From: a virus
Direction: 5' to 3' (one strand)
DNA length: 64,000 bases
IMG/VR virus record: IMGVR_UViG_3300001041_000022
Location: 1 to 64,000 of that record
Position numbers and translations under genes: made by a program. Shown one piece after another: positions 32,601 through 41,112 of this stretch; within the stretch, counting starts at the first letter, position 1, and each line of letters opens with the position of its first letter. The notes beneath the pieces are model-generated. The model ran no database searches. It had not been told where the DNA came from and saw only the letters and a list, made by a program, of their open reading frames with translations.

Positions 32601-35600
32601 TTTTAAGTTAGTGCTATAGCTATAAGCCAAACTAGGTATTACGCTTAATGCCGTACTGTAGTTATATGCATACTCGTAACACTCATCGACCGTAGCTGTC
32701 GAAATTGTAAAACTCAATCCACCACTCGCAACGGTACATGTTGCAATATCCACAGGTATAAACGCTCCAGTATCAACATCAATTTTATTAATCCAATCTA
32801 AACTGCTTATAGGATAATCCGTGTCAGCAACAGCAATATTTGTACCGTAATAACCTACATCAGTTATGCTAGGTTCTGTGTATATTGTTCCGTTTGGTTC
32901 GCTTATTAAAGTACTAGGGAGGTAATTTGTCGTAGTTGGTGTTGCTAGTTGATACAGTATTTGTGTCCCTGCAAGTGCTGTTTGTGCTGCTGCTAGGCTT
33001 GCGTACGTACCTTTTGCAATTACTAAAACTAAATTTGCGTTTATGCTTGCACTATAAACATATTGACCTATATATTGAATGTCATCTATTATAGTTGACA
33101 AAGTAGAGGCATTAAAATTTGGCACTTTAAAAACATTTTGCGTAGCCCCTGTAATTGCTGCTTTAGCAAGTGGTAACGCTACTATAAGCGTATCTACGTT
33201 CGTTCTTGTTGTTCCAAGCGTAGTTATATCACTTGCCTGTAAACTATGCCAATCACTAATATATTTAGTATGCCTCCCACTAAGCAAATCCACCGTATCT
33301 GCTACTGTGCCTACTCTACGTAACTCTGGTGTTGTGTACGCTGTGGATTCTGTGTAGGGTTCGTAAACTCTAGTAGCATAAGTTACCGTTGAGCTTTCTT
33401 CGATTTGAATAGTATTATCAACAATTATAGAGTTCGCTGAAAAACTAGATATATTTAAAGTAGCTTTATATGTTGTATTAGGTTTTAATTTCAGCCTATA
33501 ATAAAGTTTAGCATCTTGTGCATTCCCATTTATACCAAATACAAGTCTGTAAAAAGTTTCGTTTGTAGTAGTAGTTGTTACTGTTTTGTTTCCAGCAGAT
33601 GAATAATAATCACTTGTACTAACAACAGTATTATAATCACTCAATCCTGAATATATTTTAAAATATAGACTACCAGATGCATTACCTGTTGTGGTAAATG
33701 CTATTTCGTCAACAGTTATAACTTTTATACCTGTTGACGATTTTGTATTATAACTATTTACGTCAAACAAATTCTTCCCAACACTCTTTACTCTCTGCAT
33801 TCCAACGCTTTTAGTGCTATCAAACCAGTTAGCGAACCGTGCGTTCATCTGGTCTGCTGTAAGATTGTAAAGTGGATTGGTGCTATCTGCACCCATATCT
33901 ATTGCTAATACTTCTTGTACTTCCATAACTTTTCCAGTTGCTGTTGTGGCATCTGCGTAAAACTGTACTGGTCGTATTTGCACCTTGCCAAGATTAAAGC
34001 TTGTTAAAGTTGCTATTCCAAATAATTCATAAACCTGATTAATTGTTGGCGTGGTTTGCTGTGCGATTTGAATAGTACCGCCTAAACTCCCCAATAAACG
34101 TAAGTCTATTAAAGTTGAATTGCTGTTTGTAACACTTAATTTAACTCTAGCGAAAACTTTTTTACCTTCTACGCAATCTATGTTTGTATTTTGGTAAGTC
34201 GAAGCTGCTGAATTGATACCATTACCCGTTACAGATAATATATTGTTTATTGTCGAAAGAGTTGAAAATTGTGGTGTCCACCCAGTAGTACCGTCAGCAA
34301 AATTACTATTTGTGACTATATTAGTATTAGTGTTACCTTCTAACTCTGCCGCGGCGAAAGGTGATTTCATTGCGGTGGATGGCAGAGAGGTTACTTGTTG
34401 TGTTGTTGTTGCTTCTGCTGTGTAGATTGGATTTTCTATTAATTGTGTTGTACGCAACGGAGTCATGAATGTTGTGTTTGATGTGCTAGATTCTGCTTCT
34501 TCTTGAGTTGCTATAACTATACTATTTAGTTTAGTCTTTTCTGTTGCCGTATATGTTTTATTAGTAGTTCCATCTACTATAATATCTGCACTATGAGTTG
34601 ACGGATGAGTATAAACAGTTTTCTCTATTCCATCTACTTTGATATTTCCATTAGTAGAGCTTGATTCAGTTTTATTCGCTCCAGTTGATATACCGTCTAA
34701 TTTAGTTTCATCTGCTGTTAAAAAACTAGCGGTTGTATTATCTAATATTGTTTGATTTACATGACTATGTTTCTTAGTTACTGCATCGTCAATATTAGCT
34801 ACGCTTGAAGTTGGTCTGCCAACTATATTAGTCCAATCGAGGCTTATATTAGCCCAATCCGCATCAGCCATTAATACCCATGTAGAACCATTGTAAATAT
34901 ATGAATCTCCATTACTTGTTAAATAACAAGTATCACCACTTACTAATCCTGTAAGAGCATTCCTTGCTGTTAAATCTGTAACAACATAAGTTTGTTGTTT
35001 AGCTATATCTGGGATAACTGCCAAAGGTATTTTCCCATTACTATCTAATTTAACTATCTGATAAGCACCAGTACCTGAATTTAATGTTAATAAAACTTCT
35101 CCAGTAGGATTCCCTACAGCAATATCGCTATTAGTTGAATTAATATTCATTACTGCACCAGTTCCATCTACTCCTTTTGCACAAATCAACATGAAATAAC
35201 TATTATTTGAGGGAAGTATATTAGTACAAGTAGATAGACAAATATAGCTACTACCATTCCATGAAACCTTATTTAATGGATAATATGTATGAGTAGAATT
35301 ATACGCTTCCCAAACAATAAAACTGTCATTTGTAGTATTTAGTTCACTTATTGAAGTATTTGCTGTAACAATTGTTCCATCTAATGTGCCGTTGAGTGTT
35401 GTAGCTGTAGAAATAGAACCATCTAAATTTGTTTTAGTAGTATTGCCACCAGATATAGAATTTCCTAAATTGGTATTAAGAGTAGTTCCTGTGGAAATAT
35501 TTGAATCTAAGTTTGTTTTTAAAGCATTTCCAGTTCCTATACTTAAATCTAAAGCGGTTTTACTATTATCAGCATTTGCTTTGCTAATATCTAAAGCAGT

Positions 35601-36545
35601 CTTGCTATTATTAGCGTTAGAAATACTAGCATCTAAATCACTCTTTTTGGTTGTTGCTGTTGATATGCTAGAATCCAAATCTGCTTTCTTAGTTATAGAC
35701 GTAGAAATGCTTAAATCCAAATTAGACTTACTTGTATTACCTAAAATAACACTCGCATCTAAATTTGTTTTTGATGCATCTCCTGCAAGTATACTACTAT
35801 CTAGATTTGTCTTAGTATTGTTAGCCGTTGTATTAGATAAATCTAGTGCTGTTTTTGTTGCTAGTGCAGTAGTATTACTATTATCTAAATTAGTTTTCGT
35901 GGTATTGGCAGTAGTATTAGATGCATCTAAAGCTGATTTAGTTACCAATGCAGTTGTGTTACTTCCATCTAAATTAGCCTTAGTTGTGGTAGCTGTAGAT
36001 ATAGAACCATCAAGGTCGCTTTTTTTCGTCGTAGCTGTGGCAATATCTGCTTCTAAACTTGATTCTTTGCTTGTAGCTGTAACGATATCTGCCTCTAAAC
36101 TGGCTTCATGCAATGTAGCAGAAGATATTACGCTCTCTAATCCGCCCATAGCCACAAGTGCTTGCTCTCCGTCGTCAATCATATCTTGTAAGGTTATAGT
36201 TGCATCTGGATTATCATTATGCAAATATACTTTATCTGCACTTATCAATATATTCCCAAGTCCCCAATAGCTAATACTTGGTATTACTACTCCTTCTTTT
36301 AGTGGATTAAAAGTTAGATAATCATTAGTATAATCACATTTAAATTGATTTTCCGTGGGTACGCTATTATCAAATATCTCAGTATATCCACTAATTTGAA
36401 CATGATGTATAATATCTGGCTTTTCTTCCAAAGGGATTCTATTGTTTATTATTTTTTTATTTATATCTGTTCTTTGAACGGCAAAATCTCTAACATCAAA
36501 TACTGTTGGATCTCTAAATTCTCTATTGTTAGGTAAGTAAGACAT
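29613..36545 (-). CDS. giant tail fibre protein with repeats and a duplicated module
   Basis: 2310 residues, starting MSYLPNNREFRDP. Residues about 146-400 consist of roughly 18 copies of a 14-residue repeat (S/T/N-rich, ending KTNLDxS), two heptads each, fitting a trimeric fibre stalk. Two large homologous modules follow at residues about 680-1330 and 1340-1960, sharing TAEATTTQQVTSLPSTAMKS, FANWFDSTKS-type and RRVGTVADTVDLL segments. The C-terminal 300 residues differ and should hold the receptor-binding tip. Expressed late on the minus strand. RBS AAGGAGG. Confidence 0.9.
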   Translation of the reverse strand: MSYLPNNREFRDPTVFDVRDFAVQRTDINKKIINNRIPLEEKPDIIHHVQISGYTEIFDNSVPTENQFKCDYTNDYLTFNPLKEGVVIPSISYWGLGNILISADKVYLHNDNPDATITLQDMIDDGEQALVAMGGLESVISSATLHEASLEADIVTATSKESSLEADIATATTKKSDLDGSISTATTTKANLDGSNTTALVTKSALDASNTTANTTKTNLDNSNTTALATKTALDLSNTTANNTKTNLDSSILAGDASKTNLDASVILGNTSKSNLDLSISTSITKKADLDSSISTATTKKSDLDASISNANNSKTALDISKANADNSKTALDLSIGTGNALKTNLDSNISTGTTLNTNLGNSISGGNTTKTNLDGSISTATTLNGTLDGTIVTANTSISELNTTNDSFIVWEAYNSTHTYYPLNKVSWNGSSYICLSTCTNILPSNNSYFMLICAKGVDGTGAVMNINSTNSDIAVGNPTGEVLLTLNSGTGAYQIVKLDSNGKIPLAVIPDIAKQQTYVVTDLTARNALTGLVSGDTCYLTSNGDSYIYNGSTWVLMADADWANISLDWTNIVGRPTSSVANIDDAVTKKHSHVNQTILDNTTASFLTADETKLDGISTGANKTESSSTNGNIKVDGIEKTVYTHPSTHSADIIVDGTTNKTYTATEKTKLNSIVIATQEEAESSTSNTTFMTPLRTTQLIENPIYTAEATTTQQVTSLPSTAMKSPFAAAELEGNTNTNIVTNSNFADGTTGWTPQFSTLSTINNILSVTGNGINSAASTYQNTNIDCVEGKKVFARVKLSVTNSNSTLIDLRLLGSLGGTIQIAQQTTPTINQVYELFGIATLTSFNLGKVQIRPVQFYADATTATGKVMEVQEVLAIDMGADSTNPLYNLTADQMNARFANWFDSTKSVGMQRVKSVGKNLFDVNSYNTKSSTGIKVITVDEIAFTTTGNASGSLYFKIYSGLSDYNTVVSTSDYYSSAGNKTVTTTTTNETFYRLVFGINGNAQDAKLYYRLKLKPNTTYKATLNISSFSANSIIVDNTIQIEESSTVTYATRVYEPYTESTAYTTPELRRVGTVADTVDLLSGRHTKYISDWHSLQASDITTLGTTRTNVDTLIVALPLAKAAITGATQNVFKVPNFNASTLSTIIDDIQYIGQYVYSASINANLVLVIAKGTYASLAAAQTALAGTQILYQLATPTTTNYLPSTLISEPNGTIYTEPSITDVGYYGTNIAVADTDYPISSLDWINKIDVDTGAFIPVDIATCTVASGGLSFTISTATVDECYEYAYNYSTALSVIPSLAYSYSTNLKAQVNETVSAVERLDRKIEEKSANLKIATEAEAEAGTSNTVFMTPLRTTQLIENATYTAEATTTQQVTSLPSTAMKSPFASAELEGNTNTNIVTNSNFTSTAGWTLTVGATVSAANNVLNLTGSGSSSSPQTYQQSIIPVVTGKKMYITGRARVTNANCQYLYIKISDGTGTTITGSPAVVAAPVPNTWYTFSAIATCQASLSGNFRVYLMHTYVDAATASGKVMEVKEVMAIDMGVDSTNPLYNLTADQMNARFANWFDTTKSIAPQRVKSVGKNLFDKNDILIYGKRLSGTANGATTTDVTYNVTGYMRVNPSSTYCKTNFASTVAFYDKSKIFISEVYTNPFTVPANAIYAISSVLVANLDTAQLELGSSATTYEPYTESTAYTTPELRRVGTVADTVDLLTGKYAKNISDWYSLQASDITALITTGVNADYIQTNVSFLPLAKPSNGTVQNIIKVGNYPETTIALFDSADSHWKFVYSETERIVIIFPKGTYASLAAAQAALAGTQILYQLAVPTTANYLPSNLTSKPSGTLYLEPSITDVGYYGANIAIADTDYPIATLDFMNKIDVGNGTFTLVDITACTVASGGLSFTISGATAGEYYEYGYNYSTELSVIPSLSYSYSTNLKAQVNETVSAVERLEEALDELFTSASNGKTAIASAIAGMGQSASGSDTFLQLATKIADISDDANAVASHVLAGETFYQGGSKKTGNMISKIGSATVITPSTVDQAIAQGYYGGLAADGKVLGDVDLVTGNIRAGVNIFGVAGKSSVVETSDGDAVASNILNGKKAYVNGSLITGNVPSKTGDTGSLPSSNIGGAWDGALVLGTPNGLYNGEWHIQIIDNLWASNIKAGVKVGNVAGLGIVGTCEPKEVTAGDITMFSYAPSNTAYGTSYSRVRGATVHIKGSYRVKFDLSSQNAGATAYGRIYINNTPVGTERSTTSTDYTNYVEDIINVNPGDIIGIWGRVVGSTGARVQNFVLAAAQSIVPVYTN
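30674..34515 (-). repeat. two about 1.9-kb homologous modules in the fibre gene
   Basis: Copies at about 30674-32537 and 32562-34515 are alike along their length, with blocks of near-identity (for example around 31380-31470 and 33250-33360, and 31810-31920 and 33800-33910) separated by divergent stretches. They are in the same frame. Consistent with an old in-gene duplication followed by domain swaps. Confidence 0.85.
35345..36107 (-). repeat. 42-bp (14-residue) coding repeats of the fibre stalk
   Basis: About 18 consecutive 14-residue units such as NTTANTTKTNLDNS and ISTATTKKSDLDAS. Each unit has conserved Leu, Asp, Thr and Lys positions expected for two coiled-coil heptads. They are coding repeats, not a CRISPR array. 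Confidence 0.9.
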
Positions 36546-36566
36546 AATAAACCTCCTTTTTTGATA

Positions 36567-36595
36567 TAAAAAAGAGAGGTATATTTACCTCTCTC
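36567..36595 (-). terminator. terminator just ahead of the fibre gene
   Basis: GAGAGGTA (36574-36581) pairs with TACCTCTC (36586-36593), and a T-run follows on the minus strand (36567-36573). Only about 15 nt separate it from the fibre RBS, so fibre transcription must read through or start very near. Confidence 0.75.
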
Positions 36596-36614
36596 GTATT
36601 TTTATGTTAAACTA

Positions 36615-36767
36615 TTAATCTTCTTTTATATTTTGGTTTTTAATAGGATTATTAATTATCTGAACTATGCCCAAAATACTATTCATATTGCCAATCCCTT
36701 TAATTTCAATCGTATTCAATAAGTCTAGTATGTTCTGAACTTGTTCTTGAGTATATTTAAATTCCAT
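36615..36767 (-). CDS. small hypothetical structural-region protein (50 aa)
   Basis: ATG 36767 follows AAGGAGG, itself preceded by a TAAAATATAAAA motif. Helical, with a Gly/Asn-rich centre. It lies between the terminator-led fibre gene and the next tail gene. Confidence 0.6.
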   Translation of the reverse strand: MEFKYTQEQVQNILDLLNTIEIKGIGNMNSILGIVQIINNPIKNQNIKED

Positions 36768-36791
36768 AAAATCCTCCTTTTATTTTATATT

Positions 36792-37139
36792 TTAATTCTT
36801 AACTAAATTAACTGTTATCATATCAGTCGAATAACTTCTTGCTATTGATTGAAAAGTATAAACATTTGAATTTAATAATTCTATATCACCATTAGGCTCT
36901 ATAATCTCTCCAGTTGTGGTATTTGCTATAGACTGCGTTTCAGTGTTAATTTTATTGATAATCATAGGATTTAAATTATTTTCTTGTAAAAATTTTCCTT
37001 GTAATTCTTGAGAAGTTAAATTACAATTATTTATAATAATATTAAGATTATATCTAACTAAATCTCCATTATTATAAATATTTTCTTGTGCATCAGCAAT
37101 TTCAATTTCCTCACCATTTGCGAATTTTAATTTTAACAT
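36792..37139 (-). CDS. hypothetical tail-region protein (115 aa)
   Basis: Beta-rich first half (MLKLKFANGEEIEIADAQEN) resembling small baseplate or fibre-attachment proteins; RBS GAAAGGG. No specific family recognised. Confidence 0.6.
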   Translation of the reverse strand: MLKLKFANGEEIEIADAQENIYNNGDLVRYNLNIIINNCNLTSQELQGKFLQENNLNPMIINKINTETQSIANTTTGEIIEPNGDIELLNSNVYTFQSIARSYSTDMITVNLVKN

Positions 37140-37157
37140 ATATACACCCTTTCTAAT

Positions 37158-38300
37158 TTAAGTAATTGAATTTAACCTGCTTGTTAATATTGTAAAATCA
37201 CTTGCGTATAAAGTATCTCCTGTGTTTTTATCTAAAATCCCTGTAGCATTCTTGCTCCCTATAGCATTTTTAGCTTCATTAAATCTAGTGGCATAAAATA
37301 ATCCAGATACAACATTCGTTAAAGGGAATCCTGAAAGACTCCATCCCTTAAAACTATAAACATCTCTAATGTTTTGTAAAAAATTATTCCATTCAGTAGC
37401 GGGCATATTAAAAGTAGCTCCCGAATAAACACCAGAACTCCAATTAAAACTAGGTGGTCTATCACTAACTGTTAGAGAGAAATACCCACTTCCTCCGCTA
37501 TAATATATCCATATATTAGTTGTGCCAACTCCTACTGCTGATATTAACCCCGTAGCAGATACTGTGGCTATAGAAGTATTTCCTGAAGAATAAGTAGCAC
37601 CATTAGTTGTTACATCTACTTGAGAACCATCATCATAATTAGCTTTTACTGTTAATTGAAATGTTTGCCCAAGATTTAATTGCCCGTTATAAGGATACCA
37701 GTATGTAAAAGTACCAGTATATTCTCTATAATCGGTTGTTACATAAGCTGGCTTAACTACATATAATATTCCATCATATTGAACTTCTCCTGTTAAAGTA
37801 TAGTCAGTACTTCCAGTTAAACTTCCGTAAGTACAATTGGGGCTATCATAACCAGTGTATCCAGAATCAACAGAAATTGGATAGTAATATCCCCACCCCT
37901 CTCGACTAAATCTAAATGCTTCATATTGATTTTGTGGATTAGATAAATTAGCGATATCTGCAACTAATGTTGTTTCATATATGCTGATAGGTCTAACATA
38001 AGCTGTAGCTGAAGAGGTACTAATGCTTCTGGTATCCGCCCTATACCAAATTCCATTCCATTTTGCCCAAGCTTCAAATGTGTATGTTATTCCTTTGCTT
38101 AAATTAGAATAGCGATATAGTGGAGATGTATAACTACTATCTGTTCCCACATTTATTACATGAATCAAACCATCATCATAAATAGGATCATCTATATGTA
38201 CAAAACCAAAATTATCATATTGATTTTCTGGATTCTCTAAACCATCGATATATAAATCAATATAAGTATCTGCTATTCTAAAAATTTCTATGGTTGCCAT
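37158..38300 (-). CDS. structural protein with fibronectin-like and bacterial-Ig (Big_2) domains
   Basis: 380 residues from ATG 38300 after GAGGTG. Two Fn3-like repeats (about residues 5-95 and 95-200, each built as 'ENQYDNFGFVHID' or 'NQYEAFRFSREG' plus Tyr-rich strands) precede a Big_2 domain (about 205-285, LGQTFQLTVKANYDDGSQVD). Such domains decorate tails or capsids and bind surface glycans. Confidence 0.75.
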   Translation of the reverse strand: MATIEIFRIADTYIDLYIDGLENPENQYDNFGFVHIDDPIYDDGLIHVINVGTDSSYTSPLYRYSNLSKGITYTFEAWAKWNGIWYRADTRSISTSSATAYVRPISIYETTLVADIANLSNPQNQYEAFRFSREGWGYYYPISVDSGYTGYDSPNCTYGSLTGSTDYTLTGEVQYDGILYVVKPAYVTTDYREYTGTFTYWYPYNGQLNLGQTFQLTVKANYDDGSQVDVTTNGATYSSGNTSIATVSATGLISAVGVGTTNIWIYYSGGSGYFSLTVSDRPPSFNWSSGVYSGATFNMPATEWNNFLQNIRDVYSFKGWSLSGFPLTNVVSGLFYATRFNEAKNAIGSKNATGILDKNTGDTLYASDFTILTSRLNSIT

Positions 38301-38331
38301 TAATAATTCACCTCTATTTCCCATTGTGTGC

Positions 38332-38361
38332 AAAATAAAAAGACCTCCGATTAGGAAGTCT
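38332..38361 (-). terminator. minus-strand terminator
   Basis: AGACCTCC (38341-38348) pairs with GGAAGTCT (38354-38361) with one mismatch; a T-rich tail follows on the minus strand. It lies after the small zinc gene at 38387-38491. Confidence 0.6.
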
Positions 38362-38386
38362 CAAATAATATTTAATCTATTTTTAG

Positions 38387-38491
38387 TTACTTAATATTCA
38401 ATTTGCATTTTTCACATTCATATACTAAATGTGTTTCATGTGTCAGGTTAGGTAGTTTATATTTGGGATTATTGCATTTTTCACAACTCAT
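38387..38491 (-). CDS. zinc-finger peptide (34 aa)
   Basis: ATG 38491 after GGAGGTG. MSCEKCNN and YECEKCK are two CxxC pairs about 23 residues apart, a complete small zinc ribbon. Function unknown; an upstream in-frame extension lacks an RBS. Confidence 0.6.
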   Translation of the reverse strand: MSCEKCNNPKYKLPNLTHETHLVYECEKCKLNIK

Positions 38492-38528
38492 GTTTTCACC
38501 TCCATATATATCAATCTTAAAATTCAAA

Positions 38529-38554
38529 ACAAAAAAGACACTCTTCCGAATGTC
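38529..38554 (-). terminator. minus-strand terminator
   Basis: GACACTC pairs imperfectly with GAATGTC (38537-38554); a run of six T follows on the minus strand. It lies between the retropepsin gene and the zinc peptide gene. Confidence 0.55.
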
Positions 38555-38584
38555 CATTTTCAAATAAAACACTCCTTTCGTGCA

Positions 38585-38614
38585 AACAAAAAGACCTCTC
38601 TAACCAGAGGTCTT
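38585..38614 (-). terminator. terminator after the retropepsin gene
   Basis: A perfect 9-bp stem AAGACCTCT/AGAGGTCTT (38591-38614) with a T-run on the minus strand. It isolates the protease pair from the downstream structural genes. Confidence 0.75.
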
Positions 38615-38629
38615 AAATATTAAAACATA

Positions 38630-39181
38630 CTATTTTTTACCACAACATTTCTTATATTTTTTCCCAGTACCACACGGGCAAAGTTCATTTGCTCCTATTT
38701 TGGGTGCTTTTTTTGATGGGATTGTAGAATTATATAATTTAACATAATTAGTTTCAGACACAGAAGGCATTCTAAAAGAAAAAATAGTTTTCCCATTATA
38801 ATTAGAAACAGCAAAATCTCCCTTGTTCATAACATCCATTCCTATTAACAAGTCTGCTCCACTAAATGAGCCTTCTGTAACTCTTAAATTTTTAATAACA
38901 ATTTTATTAGGCAACCACAAATCTACAATATATTGATTCGTGAGATATTCACCATTGGCAGCAATAACTTTTTGAATACCTATAGGCAAAAGATTACATT
39001 CTTTTACTATTTTATTTGTAATACAACTTGCAGTAGCCCCAGTATCCCATATTCCTTCATATTTATTAGTTAAAACATTTGATTTTGCGATTATAGAATT
39101 AGAAATCAAGATTTCATTTTTTAGCACATTTGCCATTCCGTTATTTGTAGTGGTAAAACAACTAACTGCAACCCCATTCAT
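38630..39181 (-). CDS. retropepsin-like aspartic protease with a SEC-C zinc tail
   Basis: 183 residues. EGIWDTGATASCI holds the aspartic-protease triad D46-T47-G48-A49, and SGADLLIGMDVM (about 110-121) is the second clan AA signature, so the single-domain, dimer-type fold is complete. GANELCPCGTGKKYKKCCGKK at the C-terminus is a SEC-C (SecA C-terminal-like) zinc motif. Substrate unknown; candidates are a phage structural precursor or a host protein. It sits downstream of the DUF5678-like gene behind a dedicated promoter. Confidence 0.85.
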   Translation of the reverse strand: MNGVAVSCFTTTNNGMANVLKNEILISNSIIAKSNVLTNKYEGIWDTGATASCITNKIVKECNLLPIGIQKVIAANGEYLTNQYIVDLWLPNKIVIKNLRVTEGSFSGADLLIGMDVMNKGDFAVSNYNGKTIFSFRMPSVSETNYVKLYNSTIPSKKAPKIGANELCPCGTGKKYKKCCGKK

Positions 39182-39207
39182 CTACATTTACCTCGAATTT
39201 ATTTAAG

Positions 39208-39462
39208 TTATTTTATCGGATGTTCAAATACAACCCTTGAGTGATAAGTTTGCGTATAATTTTCTTCATTCAATTCACATTTTTGAACAAGAAAAGTACC
39301 CATTTCTTCTGTTTTATTAGTTTCAGAAATGGCTTCTTCTATAGTATTATAAGCACCCAATACAATATCGTTTTTGATTACGATATACTTGCCCTCGTAT
39401 TTTTTTACCAATTCTTTTAAGTTATTGATAAAATAATTGAACTCTTTTTCAAGTTTTATCAT
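39208..39462 (-). CDS. DUF5678-like small protein, partner of the protease gene
   Basis: 84 residues. YEGKYIVIKNDIVLGAYNT followed by a helix and MGTFLVQKCE matches the DUF5678 strand-turn-helix-strand pattern. From memory, such genes recur beside clan AA proteases, so the two may form a pair (inhibitor, chaperone or substrate); not proven here. It is the first gene after the promoter at 39486-39514. Confidence 0.65.
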   Translation of the reverse strand: MIKLEKEFNYFINNLKELVKKYEGKYIVIKNDIVLGAYNTIEEAISETNKTEEMGTFLVQKCELNEENYTQTYHSRVVFEHPIK

Positions 39463-39485
39463 ATAATACCATCCTTTGCCTTTTT

Positions 39486-39514
39486 ATTTTACAATTATAT
39501 ATTTGTAAAGTCAA
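39486..39514 (-). promoter_or_regulatory. sigma-A-type promoter for the DUF5678/retropepsin pair
   Basis: On the minus strand TTGACT (39514-39509) and TAAAAT (39491-39486) are 17 nt apart, 24 nt before the start of the DUF5678-like gene. Confidence 0.65.
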
Positions 39515-39809
39515 CAGTTAAAACTTTTATTATAGTATATGTATAGTGTGCATAAACGTTATATATTATATCTAATAAATTAATATTATATGATGTATTA
39601 AATCTTCATTATATTCATCGGCATTATGTGAAACATCTTGAAGTGAAAAATAGGGACATTAATGTCCCATTTAAAATAAAGTAAAATATAATACTAATAC
39701 TATATCATATTATAGTGGATTGTGGAATATTTTGAAGATAATAATTTCAATAAAAGTACCATTTGATATGCAAAAAGACCTCTCTAGCCAGAGGTCTTTT
39801 CAGCAAAAA
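39515..39809. other. AT-rich non-coding gap with a palindrome and a strong terminator
   Basis: No gene is seen. GGGACATTAATGTCCC at 39653-39668 is a perfect 16-bp palindrome, T-rich on the minus side, so a terminator or operator. AAAAGACCTCT/AGAGGTCTTTT (39773-39800) is a perfect 11-bp stem with T-runs on both sides, a bidirectional terminator for the gene at 39810-40001. Confidence 0.65.
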
Positions 39810-40001
39810 TTATAATATGTTTAATTTAACTTTTAATGTATCCCCGTTTTTTATTATAATTTCATTTGTTTTAATTAAGTCTCCACGTATAATTTTTGTA
39901 TTTGTTTCAACTGCACTATTACCAGATGAATAACCCAAATATTGTTGTAAATAAACAGTATTATCAATGTTCAATGAACTATTATAAATAGTATTTGACA
40001 A
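39810..40001 (-). CDS. small hypothetical protein, TTG start (63 aa)
   Basis: TTG at 40001 follows GGAGGTG. Asn/Thr-rich, beta-like sequence; could be a small virion or structural protein. It directly follows the SDH-type protease gene. Confidence 0.55.
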   Translation of the reverse strand: MSNTIYNSSLNIDNTVYLQQYLGYSSGNSAVETNTKIIRGDLIKTNEIIIKNGDTLKVKLNIL

Positions 40002-40029
40002 TTGAATTCACCTCCATTTTACTATTCTA

Positions 40030-41082
40030 CTAACATTTTATCCACCCTTGATCAAAATCATTCCTGCGAATACCAATGTTTTTATAAACATTGCCTTGTT
40101 GCGTAGATATCATTTCTAAAGCAGGCTCAAGAGTGATTGTCTTTTTGTATTCATATTTTATATCGGCACTTTGTATTGTTGCAATAATACCTTCTACATC
40201 TATTTTATCACTATTCATATCATTTTGTGAATAGAATGGCTTGAAATTTTTACATTTTAAACTCAAGTCTAAATATTCACTAATTTTCATATTATTTTTA
40301 TATTCATTAAATAATTGCCATATAAAATTTTCCAGTTCATTATCTGGAATTTCTATAATTTTCTCACTCAATATCTCCAAGGCTTCGTTACGATTTATGA
40401 GATGACCATGATTATATAATTTTTGAGTAAGACTATCAATGATTTCATTTATTAATAAATAATCATCCTTCTGGTTTAGGTGTAGTTTTAATAACTTTAG
40501 TGCTAATGTTCTTATTTGGTTATAAGATCTATGTACCGCACCTAAGGCTAGTGGATTTATATTGGTCGATAATAATTCAAAAGCTTTTAATAAACTCGAC
40601 TCTTCTTTAAGGTTCATTGTACTTTTGGCTAATTCGTAATAACTCATCACATCTTCTACACTTAATCCTATTCTTGCCCTTAAATCATTTTCTTGCCCTG
40701 GTATAGAAGGATTAAATGGAGTAGTTATTGTTGGATCTATAGGACTTATATCACCCATCTTACCCATAATTATTTTATCTGCGCCCAGAGAAATCAAGGT
40801 TGCAGCACTATTTGCGTGATAAGGTATTAATACCGTAAACTTCTTAGCATACTGCCTTATCATATTAACTAACTTCCAAGGCACTAAAGTATTTCCACCC
40901 ATACTGAATAAAAATAAATCAATTCTTTCTTGCTCACCGATATTTAATAATATTTCTTGAAAATATAAATAAATATCACTTTCAATTCTTGCAGAAAAAT
41001 TAGAATTGTCATTCGTAAGATAGCAAATAACCTTTGATTTATTATGTTCTTCTATACTGTTTATTAGATTTTTAATATCCAA
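40030..41082 (-). CDS. SDH-type ClpP-fold serine protease
   Basis: About 350 residues from TTG 41082 (RBS GAGGAGG). LFLFSMGGNT and VLIPYHANSAATLISLGADKI followed by MGDISPIDP match the SDH_sah/serine-dehydrogenase-proteinase family, a soluble relative of ClpP/SppA; the likely nucleophile is Ser92 in ANSAAT. The C-terminal 170 residues are helical and basic. Usually membrane-associated or cytosolic; the target here is unknown. With the retropepsin it forms a two-protease island. Confidence 0.85.
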   Translation of the reverse strand: MDIKNLINSIEEHNKSKVICYLTNDNSNFSARIESDIYLYFQEILLNIGEQERIDLFLFSMGGNTLVPWKLVNMIRQYAKKFTVLIPYHANSAATLISLGADKIIMGKMGDISPIDPTITTPFNPSIPGQENDLRARIGLSVEDVMSYYELAKSTMNLKEESSLLKAFELLSTNINPLALGAVHRSYNQIRTLALKLLKLHLNQKDDYLLINEIIDSLTQKLYNHGHLINRNEALEILSEKIIEIPDNELENFIWQLFNEYKNNMKISEYLDLSLKCKNFKPFYSQNDMNSDKIDVEGIIATIQSADIKYEYKKTITLEPALEMISTQQGNVYKNIGIRRNDFDQGWIKC

Positions 41083-41112
41083 AACCATACCTCCTCATTA
41101 AACATTTCTCAC

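Noticed and set aside
35345-36107. Regular repeats that might be read as a CRISPR array
   Set aside because: The repeats are 42-bp coding units with conserved residues, no constant direct repeat separated by unique spacers, and no cas genes nearby.
35386-36270. Long + strand open frame of 294 codons inside the fibre gene
   Set aside because: It is antisense to the 42-bp coding repeats, so the openness comes from the repeat composition. It has no RBS and the product is low-complexity.
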